Of a DNA stretch of 5,389 nucleotides, positions 1-5,389 are shown in pieces; position 1 is the first letter of the stretch, and each line of letters starts with the position of its first letter. A program made the translations under genes and the position numbers. The DNA comes from Candidatus Avacholeplasma faecigallinarum (GTDB taxonomy: Bacteria > Bacillota_I > Bacilli_A > Acholeplasmatales > Anaeroplasmataceae). The DNA lies in NCBI GenBank assembly GCA_018715825.1, contig DVKU01000097.1, positions 1 through 5,389 on the forward strand. Direction: 5' to 3'. A model generated the notes under the pieces. The model saw only the letters and a program-made list of their open reading frames with translations, was not told where the DNA came from and did not search any database.

Positions 1-304
1 GGAAGGATTTGCTTATGTTGAAGTATTGCCGAAGATGAGTCTGGAAGGCGTTGCCCGCGTGCTGGCCGGGGCTAAATTTGTAGTGTCGGTGGATACGGGG
101 TTAAGCCATTTAACGGCGGCACTGGATAGAACCAATATCACGGTTTATGGACCAACCGATCCGGGATTAATTGGTGGGTATGGGAAGAATCAAGTAGAGT
201 GTCGTTCTACAAGTATGTCTCTTGCAGATTTGCCAGCTCAAACCGTTTTTCAAAATTTAAATCTTGAAATAATAACCAATAAGTTGACATCGGAGATAAG
301 ATGA
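1..304 (+). CDS. waaC: Lipopolysaccharide heptosyltransferase I, C-terminal part (5' partial)
   Basis: The reading frame is already open at the left edge (first complete codon at base 2) and gives 100 residues ending at a TGA at 302-304, roughly the last third of a protein of about 320 residues. WaaC is a GT-B enzyme of family GT9 that transfers the first L-glycero-D-manno-heptose from ADP-heptose to Kdo2-lipid A at the inner face of the inner membrane. Visible family signatures are SVDTGLSHLTAAL (about residues 29-41 of the fragment) and YGPTDPGLIGGYGKNQ, the ADP-heptose-binding C-terminal domain; the Asp-Thr-Gly is the conserved sugar-nucleotide contact. Up to GGYGKNQ the protein matches Escherichia WaaC as I remember it. 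The last 40 or so residues diverge and their DNA turns AT-rich. The stop overlaps the waaL start (ATGA), so the two are probably translationally coupled. Identification is very secure; the N-terminal part lies outside the window. Confidence 0.96.
   Translation, partial: EGFAYVEVLPKMSLEGVARVLAGAKFVVSVDTGLSHLTAALDRTNITVYGPTDPGLIGGYGKNQVECRSTSMSLADLPAQTVFQNLNLEIITNKLTSEIR
292..304 (+). promoter_or_regulatory. waaL ribosome binding site and waaC-waaL ATGA overlap
   Basis: GGAG at 292-295 lies five bases before the waaL ATG at 301-303, inside the last codons of waaC. The waaC stop TGA (302-304) overlaps that ATG. This supports the chosen waaL start and suggests that ribosomes ending waaC re-initiate on waaL. 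Confidence 0.8.
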
Positions 305-1509
305 CCTCAACATTATTTTTCTCTCTCGAGAAAAAAAACTGGATAGCGTACTGGAACAGAGCTCTCGTATTCTTATTCATTACCACCTATTTTTTGGGTG
401 GGATTACAAGGTATAAACATCTTATTGTTATTCTTATGACAATAACGACAATCGTCTATCTCTGCAAACGGCCAAAACACTATCTCTCACTATTTAAAAC
501 ATTTCTTTTTGGTAGTGTTGCCATATTAACTATTGCTGCATTGCTATCACTTCTTCAATCCCCAGATGCAGGTGCTAGCATGAAGGAAATTTTCAAAGCT
601 ATCATTGAAAATACTTTACTATGCACAATAGCAATACCGGTCATATTGAGAGACGAGAAAAGAGAAGATGTCGAAAAAATCGTTTTCTTCTCATTTATAA
701 GTGCGTTGGGCTTACGTTGTTTTTCTGAATTGATTGCCTATTATAAGGACTATCAACAAGGGGTAATGCCATTTGCAGATTATAGACACCGTAGCATTTC
801 TGACTCGATGGTCTTTTTATTTCCTGCATTGTTAAATCTCTGGCTTATCAAATCAGCAAAATACCGCATTTCTTTTGTGGTTCTAAGCGTTATTTTTATT
901 TTTCTGATATTAGGAACTTTATCCAGAGGGGCCTGGCTTTCCGTGTTAGTCATTGGATTAATATGGATTCTGATGTTTAAACAATGGAAGTTACTATTAG
1001 TAGGAGTAATGGTTGCCATCATTGCATTGTCGGTTATTTTCACACATAAGGAGATGACCGCAAAGCTAACGTATAAACTTCAACAAACTAATAGTTCTTA
1101 TCGCTATGCAAATGGTACTCAAGGCAGCGCACTCGATCTAATATTAGAAAATCCTGTTATTGGTTATGGTTACGGTAACGTTGCATATAAAGATGTCTAT
1201 AATAAACGTGTCATTGATTATCCAGAATGGACCTTTAGACAATCAATAGGGCCACATAATTTTGCGCTATTCATCTGGTTTGGCACTGGTTTATTAGGGC
1301 TGGTAAGTCTTATGATGCTATACTGTGCAATATTGAAAGAGTGTATAAAAAATGGCGTCAAGAATAAATATCGCTCACCATATAATGCATATTATATAAT
1401 CTTACTATCTTTTATAGGTTATTTTGTTATCCGTGGAAACGTAGAACAAATTGAACCAAATTTATTAGGCGTTTACGCCGGCTTATTATTAGCGATGAAA
1501 AACAAGTAA
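301..1509 (+). CDS. waaL: O-antigen ligase WaaL, Salmonella-like
   Basis: This encodes 402 residues, the usual size for enterobacterial WaaL. The polytopic inner-membrane enzyme moves O-antigen from undecaprenyl-diphosphate to the lipid A-core acceptor on the periplasmic side. Hydrophobic segments fill most of the protein (for example residues 22-36, 41-54, 67-85, 105-117, 170-183, 189-205, 211-225, 230-247, 320-345, 363-378 and 386-399), consistent with about 12 membrane spans. One long hydrophilic stretch at about 249-318 is the expected large periplasmic loop of the Wzy_C / ligase family. Candidate functional residues are R209 in LSRGAW, R268 in SSYRYANG and H319 in GPHN, resembling the conserved Arg/His residues described for WaaL. 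The sequence resembles Salmonella RfaL as I recall it (WNKALVFLF, TRYKHLI, FPALLN and NGTQG-like stretches) and differs strongly from the E. coli K-12 ligase. The start is fixed by the GGAG site and the overlap with waaC. The gene is AT-rich, as is typical of this variable locus. Confidence 0.95.
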   Translation: MTSTLFFSLEKKNWIAYWNRALVFLFITTYFLGGITRYKHLIVILMTITTIVYLCKRPKHYLSLFKTFLFGSVAILTIAALLSLLQSPDAGASMKEIFKAIIENTLLCTIAIPVILRDEKREDVEKIVFFSFISALGLRCFSELIAYYKDYQQGVMPFADYRHRSISDSMVFLFPALLNLWLIKSAKYRISFVVLSVIFIFLILGTLSRGAWLSVLVIGLIWILMFKQWKLLLVGVMVAIIALSVIFTHKEMTAKLTYKLQQTNSSYRYANGTQGSALDLILENPVIGYGYGNVAYKDVYNKRVIDYPEWTFRQSIGPHNFALFIWFGTGLLGLVSLMMLYCAILKECIKNGVKNKYRSPYNAYYIILLSFIGYFVIRGNVEQIEPNLLGVYAGLLLAMKNK

Positions 1510-1514
1510 AAAAT

Positions 1515-1545
1515 AAAAAAGGCTGCATAATGCGGCCTTTTTATT
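1515..1545. terminator. Bidirectional intrinsic terminator between waaL and waaK
   Basis: GGCTGCA (1521-1527) pairs with TGCGGCC (1531-1537) around a TAA loop, with one T-G wobble. On the left it is flanked by AAAAAA (1515-1520) and on the right by TTTTT (1538-1542), which extend the stem and supply a U-tract on either strand. It sits in the 35-base gap between the stop codons of the convergent genes waaL and waaK, so it can end both the waaFCL and the waaQ transcripts. The right U-tract runs up to the last codons of waaK. Confidence 0.9.
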
Positions 1546-2687
1546 TATTCAAACCAATTATGAATAACCTCTTCGAATCTTTGAGTTACGCCATCCCAAC
1601 TGTAGTGATCAAACACAAAGTCCTGACCTTGCTTTGCAACTGCTGTTAATTCAGGATTCGCTAACGTTTTTAAAATATCGCTGCTTATGGAGTCTGCAGT
1701 CATAGGTTCTTTTAAATGGAATCCCGTTGTATTTTCTTTGACAAATTCCGTCATCCCCCCACGCGTACTCACTAAAACAGGCTTACCAGCACCCATAGCT
1801 TCAATTGCCACCATGCAAAATGGTTCCTGGAACTGGGAAGGAATGACGACTAAATCTGCCAGTGGGTAATAACAATGCATCTTTTCAGGCGGTATGCTTC
1901 CTAACATAATGCAACGATCCTTCAAACGTTTTGCAATTTCCCTGACATTGCGTTGATATGCACCTTTGTCACTTTTACTCATTTCTGTATAATCACCAAT
2001 CACAACTAATTTTAAATTTTTGTGAGCAGCGGCCAATTTTTCGAATGATTGCATCAACAGCAATATGCCTTTGTCAGGGACGATACGCCCAGCATAAAAA
2101 ATAATTTTCTCTTCAGGGGAGATATTAAGTTCGCTTCTAGTGATCGGCTGAAAATTAGATTGATAGGTTTCTAAATCAATTCCATTTGGTACAATCTCAA
2201 TATCTGCATTTGCTAAATAAGATTGGTAATACTTTTTCAAGTATAAACTAGGCACTATCATTTTAACATTTTGCTCAAGCAATTTTGGTTCAAATGCATT
2301 ATGCATATGTATAACCACTCTTGCCTGAGGAGCTCGCTTACGAATTTGAGTGTATAGCTTCATGCTATTATGAACTACAATAACACTTTCTTTCGTTATA
2401 GGAAAATCATGTGCAATATTCAATATTCTCTGTGAATATGGAAGAGGATCAAGTCTTGTCCATTTTTGAAATAACCGCTTATATATGCGACTGAATCCAA
2501 CCCTATGAATACTACAATTATCATTAACAAAGGTGTAATTTGAGTATCCTGGATTTTTGATACAAACAATACGATTTGGAAAATTGGTACGCTGAGCAAC
2601 CTGATACATCCACGTTTCAACAGCAGCCGCTCCGCGAGGAGGAATTGAAAAAATAGGAGTAACCGTAAATATTATTTTATCAACCAT
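1545..2687 (-). CDS. waaK: LPS alpha-1,2-N-acetylglucosaminyltransferase, WaaK-like (GT4)
   Basis: This encodes 380 residues, the family's normal length. WaaK of Salmonella and E. coli R2 adds a terminal GlcNAc from UDP-GlcNAc by an alpha-1,2 link to a hexose of the outer core, in the cytoplasm, a step needed for efficient O-antigen ligation. The fold is GT-B. The N-terminal domain starts KIIFTVTPIFSIPPRGAA, with the glycine/arginine-rich loop typical of GT4 and, further on, RLFQKWTRLDPLPYSQRIL (residues 71-89). The C-terminal Rossmann domain shows YAGRIVPDKG (198-207) and the EX7E nucleotide-sugar motif E288-PFCMVAI-E296, followed by GAGKPVL. The N-terminal third matches Salmonella RfaK closely as I remember it. 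The ATG agrees with homologue starts. AAGG at 2700-2703 lies 12 bases upstream, a long spacing, and GAG directly abuts the ATG. It is the last gene of the minus-strand operon, 8 bases after waaJ. GlcNAc specificity is inferred from similarity; a glucosyltransferase of the WaaD/WaaU kind is less likely. Confidence 0.9.
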   Translation of the reverse strand: MVDKIIFTVTPIFSIPPRGAAAVETWMYQVAQRTNFPNRIVCIKNPGYSNYTFVNDNCSIHRVGFSRIYKRLFQKWTRLDPLPYSQRILNIAHDFPITKESVIVVHNSMKLYTQIRKRAPQARVVIHMHNAFEPKLLEQNVKMIVPSLYLKKYYQSYLANADIEIVPNGIDLETYQSNFQPITRSELNISPEEKIIFYAGRIVPDKGILLLMQSFEKLAAAHKNLKLVVIGDYTEMSKSDKGAYQRNVREIAKRLKDRCIMLGSIPPEKMHCYYPLADLVVIPSQFQEPFCMVAIEAMGAGKPVLVSTRGGMTEFVKENTTGFHLKEPMTADSISSDILKTLANPELTAVAKQGQDFVFDHYSWDGVTQRFEEVIHNWFE

Positions 2688-2695
2688 CTCGTATA

Positions 2696-3709
2696 TTAAC
2701 CTTTCATAACATTATATTTAATTGCTGTAAAAACACCATCGAGAAATTTTTTCTGGTAAAGCAAGTGTTTATATTTTTCTTTGTACTCATGTTTTTTAAC
2801 AGCTTTTTTATAAGGTATATTTCTCCATGGTGATATATTATAAATATTACGAAAATAATCTGCAGAGGCGTAGTTCGCCCAATCATGCCATGGCTTAGTT
2901 ATACCAGTATAATGTATGAAGACAGTGTCATCATTAATAAACCGGGTGTAATATTCACTATTTTTTTCTTCAAATTCTGACTTTATGGTATAAATACAAT
3001 TATATTTTCTCGGTAATATTTTAGCATGATGTAGAAACATTAAGTTTAAAATATCTTGATCCGGGTACTTTAATTTTTTTATAATTGACTCATCTGATAA
3101 TAGATCAAAGAATTTTTCCGTTAGTCTTTGTTTTAACCATTCCCGTAAATTAATATACATTACACCAGAGTTAAAATAGCTACCGTTAAAATCCTCATTA
3201 CACAAACGCTCAGCGCTTTTACTTTGCATAGCATCTACATCAATTACCACTGCCCCATATTCATCTTTAAACTCTAATGCTATTAACTCGTTCAATGAAC
3301 CCTTACAGACGATATCAGCATCAAGATATAATAATGAATCCAATCGCGCAGAAAAATAATCAAATGAAAGCAAACGATAATAAATAGATACTGGCCAGAT
3401 ATTTGATTGAGGTAGCGCCTTCAATGGCTCAGAATCAATATGATATAATTTAATTACTGTTTGATACTTCGTTGCTAATTGTGATAATAATTCAATATAC
3501 TCTTTGTCTAAGTAATCAGCGATTATGTGAAAGGTAAATTTGTTTTGTTTATTATTTTCAAGAATTGAAGCAATTGAAATCGCAGCCCCAACCTGGTAGT
3601 TCTCATCAATACCCCATGAGACATTAAACGTTTCCCGTTCATCAAGTTTAACGGGGCGCTTGTCCAGTTCAATTATATCTTTAAATTGAGTAAGATGTTT
3701 AAAATCCAA
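2696..3709 (-). CDS. waaJ: LPS outer-core alpha-1,2-glucosyltransferase, WaaJ/WaaR-like (GT8)
   Basis: This encodes 337 residues, a typical length for WaaJ/WaaR. These retaining GT-A enzymes add a glucose by an alpha-1,2 link to the second outer-core hexose, using UDP-glucose at the cytoplasmic face. Family GT8 marks in order are FNVSWGIDENYQVGAAISI (28-46, the nucleotide-binding start), the metal-binding DXD as D130-A-D132 in LLYLDADIVCKG, YFNSG (178-182), YPDQD (215-219) and HYTGITKPWH (266-275), whose His is the second metal ligand in the family. Residues from about 280 form the basic C-terminal extension of LPS GT8 enzymes, expected to sit on the membrane (HEYKEKYKHLLYQ). YPDQD, PRKYN-IYTIKSE and YKHLL favour the J/R group over O/I. 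The start must be TTG (3707-3709): in-frame TGA TGA codons lie just upstream and the next in-frame ATG is about 160 codons downstream. Acceptor and exact donor are inferred. Confidence 0.9.
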   Translation of the reverse strand: MDFKHLTQFKDIIELDKRPVKLDERETFNVSWGIDENYQVGAAISIASILENNKQNKFTFHIIADYLDKEYIELLSQLATKYQTVIKLYHIDSEPLKALPQSNIWPVSIYYRLLSFDYFSARLDSLLYLDADIVCKGSLNELIALEFKDEYGAVVIDVDAMQSKSAERLCNEDFNGSYFNSGVMYINLREWLKQRLTEKFFDLLSDESIIKKLKYPDQDILNLMFLHHAKILPRKYNCIYTIKSEFEEKNSEYYTRFINDDTVFIHYTGITKPWHDWANYASADYFRNIYNISPWRNIPYKKAVKKHEYKEKYKHLLYQKKFLDGVFTAIKYNVMKG

Positions 3710-3722
3710 TTTAATTACCCTT
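3707..3722 (-). promoter_or_regulatory. Ribosome binding site and TTG start of waaJ
   Basis: Reading the minus strand, AAGGG (plus positions 3718-3722) is followed by eight bases and then TTG (3709-3707). In-frame TGA TGA stops lie directly upstream of this stretch, and no in-frame ATG or GTG exists before the conserved GT8 N-terminus. The strong Shine-Dalgarno match at good spacing therefore decides for the uncommon TTG start. Confidence 0.85.
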
Positions 3723-3733
3723 CATCATAATCA

Positions 3734-4441
3734 TTATTTGCTCTTCAATCCTAGTTTGACTTTTACATCCCTGATTACTTTTTTAATTTTCTTTTTGAAT
3801 ATAAGATATGTATAGCCAAAGTCTTTCAATTCATTTTTTATATTATAGTGCCGTTCAAGATCAATGCGATCTTTTGCTTTTAAAACAGCGGTTGTTTTTT
3901 TACCTGAAAGGTCAATTAGTCTTAAACCTTTTTCGGATACTATAAAATTTCCTTTATGAGGATCGCCAGACACCATTCCATGCTGATGCAACTCTTTTAT
4001 CGATTCTGATAATTGATCCTTCAGATCTTCAGAAATTTCCAAATACTCATTTAACCCGACACCTTCAATATACTCAATGAGCATAATATAATAATGAGCG
4101 AAATTTAATGTTTTACGTTCAGCTAGCAAAAAATAGTCATTAATTGATTGGATGCCTTCACCACGTACCCGATCGGTTTGATAAATTAAATTTTCATAAT
4201 AATCTTTTTTTATGCAAGATTTTAAGAAACGTTCGGTCATTTTATGCTTTGGCGCATAAACTTTAAGTACAAGAGGTCCACGAGCAGTGTCAATAAGAAT
4301 GACTTTAGTATCATCAATAGAACGAAAAACTTTTAATGTTTTAACCCTGCAAGTTAAAAAGTCATTTAGAACTTGCTCATAAAAGGGATCATTATCTTTT
4401 ATGAAAACTTTCAACCCATTTATCGTTTTATTATATATCAT
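3734..4441 (-). CDS. waaY: LPS core heptose II kinase
   Basis: This encodes 235 residues, about the length of E. coli WaaY. The cytoplasmic kinase uses ATP to phosphorylate heptose II of the inner core, after WaaP has phosphorylated heptose I and WaaQ has added heptose III; the phosphates help cross-bridging of LPS by divalent cations. The fold is a small protein-kinase-like one: a candidate ATP-binding lysine K60 in LVLKVYAP, a hinge-like region YYIMLIEYIEG (117-127), the catalytic loop HQHGMVSGDPHKGNF (152-166, with D160 as catalytic base and N165 as metal ligand) and a DFG-equivalent DLSGK with D177. FRSIDDTKV, LLAERKTL and KAKDRIDLERHY agree with E. coli WaaY from memory. The catalytic set looks intact. 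The ATG at 4441 is limited by an in-frame TAA just upstream. The nearest Shine-Dalgarno-like AAGG (4457-4460) is 15 bases away, so initiation may be weak. It sits between the two GT8 genes, not after waaJ as in Salmonella and E. coli K-12. Confidence 0.93.
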   Translation of the reverse strand: MIYNKTINGLKVFIKDNDPFYEQVLNDFLTCRVKTLKVFRSIDDTKVILIDTARGPLVLKVYAPKHKMTERFLKSCIKKDYYENLIYQTDRVRGEGIQSINDYFLLAERKTLNFAHYYIMLIEYIEGVGLNEYLEISEDLKDQLSESIKELHQHGMVSGDPHKGNFIVSEKGLRLIDLSGKKTTAVLKAKDRIDLERHYNIKNELKDFGYTYLIFKKKIKKVIRDVKVKLGLKSK

Positions 4442-4466
4442 AATGAATTATTTTAACCTTAAATCT

Positions 4467-5389
4467 TTAGAAGCATTTTTCTTTATAATACTTTAAATAA
4501 TTAAAAATGCCTGCCATATAATGCTTTTGTTTAAATTTATGTTTTGCACAATACCGATACTGATTGCTATTTACAGGTTTAAGTAAATCTTCTTTACTCC
4601 ACGGAGAAGCTGCTTTGGCGATCAAAAAACTACGTGACACCGGATAGTCAGCCCACTCATGCCAGGGTTTTGTAGGTCCCACATAGTGTATAAACACGGT
4701 GTCATCATTGACTGGATTATCAACTTTGTCTTTTAATTCATAGTTAATACTATATCGGGTATTATATTTCTCCGAAATAAACTTCACTTTACCATTCAAT
4801 AATACATTCAGTACATCTTGATCAAGGTGGGTGATTTTACTTACCCAATCTGGGTCACGCAACATTTCAATAGCTTTTGACGAAATGTTATTTAGATTCC
4901 ACTCATCAATATTTATCAGTAAAAAACCAGCATTGAAATATCCAGAAGCTAACTGTGGTGTAGTTAATACCGAGGCTCGATTTTGCCACCATTCAACATC
5001 TCTTTCAGCTACAACTGCGGCAATTTCATTAGTAGAAAATTGATAATCTAAGAGTTCTTTAATACTACCCTTGCAAGCAATATCTGCATCAAGATATAGT
5101 ATTTTTTCATGTTTATGATAGAAATAATCTGCAATTATAAATCGAAAATATGTTGCGTAAGTCCAGTTTTTCGTGCTTGGTAATGACTTCAGCTTATCAC
5201 AATTGATAACATAAATATTAATTCTTGAATTATATTGTTTTGCTAAATCAGAAAAATATAATTTGTCTTTATCACTGATATAATCTGTGAAAACATGAAA
5301 TTCACAAGAGATTTCTCTATTGTTTAATAGAATAGATGCGATGGCTACACCACATCCAAAAAGAAAATTTCTGTCAATACCAAATGCTA
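4467..5389 (-). CDS. waaO: LPS outer-core alpha-1,3-glycosyltransferase, WaaO/WaaI-like (GT8, 5' partial)
   Basis: The frame is open from the TAA at 4467-4469 to the right edge, giving 306 complete codons without interruption; about 30 N-terminal residues are expected beyond the window. Internal ATG codons such as 4863-4865 are not the start, because conserved GT8 sequence continues upstream of them. Motifs from the left edge of the protein are AFGIDRNFLFGCGVAI, LPSTKNWTYATYFRFIIADYF, the metal-binding DXD in ILYLDADIACKG (residues 100-102 of the fragment), GYFNAGFLLIN, HLDQD and HYVGPTKPWHEW, then a basic C-terminal tail with KPVNSNQYRYCAKHKFKQK typical of the O/I group. The enzyme adds the second outer-core hexose by an alpha-1,3 link to the first glucose: glucose in E. 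coli K-12 and R2 (WaaO), galactose in Salmonella (WaaI). The sequence alone does not tell which donor is used, so the symbol waaO could equally be waaI. It lies 25 bases upstream of waaY in the same operon. Confidence 0.9.
   Translation of the reverse strand, partial: AFGIDRNFLFGCGVAIASILLNNREISCEFHVFTDYISDKDKLYFSDLAKQYNSRINIYVINCDKLKSLPSTKNWTYATYFRFIIADYFYHKHEKILYLDADIACKGSIKELLDYQFSTNEIAAVVAERDVEWWQNRASVLTTPQLASGYFNAGFLLINIDEWNLNNISSKAIEMLRDPDWVSKITHLDQDVLNVLLNGKVKFISEKYNTRYSINYELKDKVDNPVNDDTVFIHYVGPTKPWHEWADYPVSRSFLIAKAASPWSKEDLLKPVNSNQYRYCAKHKFKQKHYMAGIFNYLKYYKEKCF

Noticed and set aside
780..1043. Open frame of 87 codons on the minus strand inside waaL
   Set aside because: It is antisense to a membrane protein gene with clear WaaL features and shows no domain or translation signal of its own.
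1687..1869. Open frame of 60 codons on the plus strand inside waaK
   Set aside because: It lies opposite the conserved EX7E region of WaaK; its content is explained by the complementary strand.
2420..2886. Two minus-strand open frames (2420-2620 and 2704-2886) in alternative frames of waaK and waaJ
   Set aside because: They overlap well-conserved coding sequence of the real genes in another frame and have no recognisable product.
3895..3901. A7 tract (minus strand) in waaY after the DLSG motif
   Set aside because: Seven adenines in Lys-Lys-Thr codons are expected by chance in a gene this AT-rich, and nothing else marks it as a slippage site.
4863..4865. Possible frameshift or split of the GT8 gene, since its last long internal ATG lies at 4863-4865
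   Set aside because: Hand translation of 4866-5387 shows an uninterrupted frame with GT8 motifs to the window edge, so the gene is merely cut by the window.
4831..5043. Plus-strand open frame of 70 codons opposite the partial GT8 gene
   Set aside because: The minus-strand frame is open throughout and carries the conserved family motifs; the plus frame is its shadow.
1..5389. Mobile elements, CRISPR arrays, tRNA/rRNA genes, JUMPstart/ops elements or a new defence-type system
   Set aside because: No inverted-repeat ends, transposase, regular repeats or RNA gene was seen. The ops/JUMPstart element of this operon would lie upstream of waaQ, outside the window. All long frames belong to LPS core synthesis.

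Overview
This window is part of the waa (rfa) locus, the chromosomal cluster that builds the core oligosaccharide of lipopolysaccharide in enterobacteria. The organism is almost certainly a member of the Enterobacteriaceae in the Escherichia/Salmonella/Citrobacter neighbourhood. The first 180 bases encode a WaaC segment that looks nearly identical to the Escherichia protein as I remember it. The O-antigen ligase and the GlcNAc transferase resemble the Salmonella / E. coli R2 type. I cannot name the species from the sequence alone.

Layout. On the plus strand, the end of waaC (heptosyltransferase I, 5' end outside the window) overlaps by four bases with waaL (O-antigen ligase). These are the last two genes of the usual hldD-waaF-waaC-waaL operon. 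A 35-base gap after waaL holds a hairpin terminator that works in both directions. Beyond it, four genes on the minus strand converge on waaL. In transcription order they are a waaO/waaI-type family 8 glycosyltransferase (5' end outside the window), waaY (heptose II kinase), a waaJ/waaR-type family 8 glycosyltransferase, and waaK (family 4 glycosyltransferase). This is the distal part of the waaQ operon. The gaps between these genes are 25, 24 and 8 bases, so they look like one transcript. No internal promoter was recognised.

How the genes work together. WaaC adds the first heptose to Kdo2-lipid A. WaaO/I and WaaJ/R extend the outer core with hexoses from UDP-sugars. WaaK is expected to add the GlcNAc branch near the acceptor hexose. 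WaaY phosphorylates heptose II of the inner core. On the periplasmic side, WaaL joins the finished core to O-antigen. WaaK together with a Salmonella-like WaaL predicts an S. enterica / E. coli R2-like outer core, with O-antigen attached next to a GlcNAc-bearing hexose.

The known biology explains essentially every base, and I do not see a new system. Points worth checking are a sharp change of base composition and conservation inside waaC (a likely recombination joint), the order O-Y-J-K with no waaZ, the obligatory TTG start of waaJ, and an A8 tract at the start of waaL.
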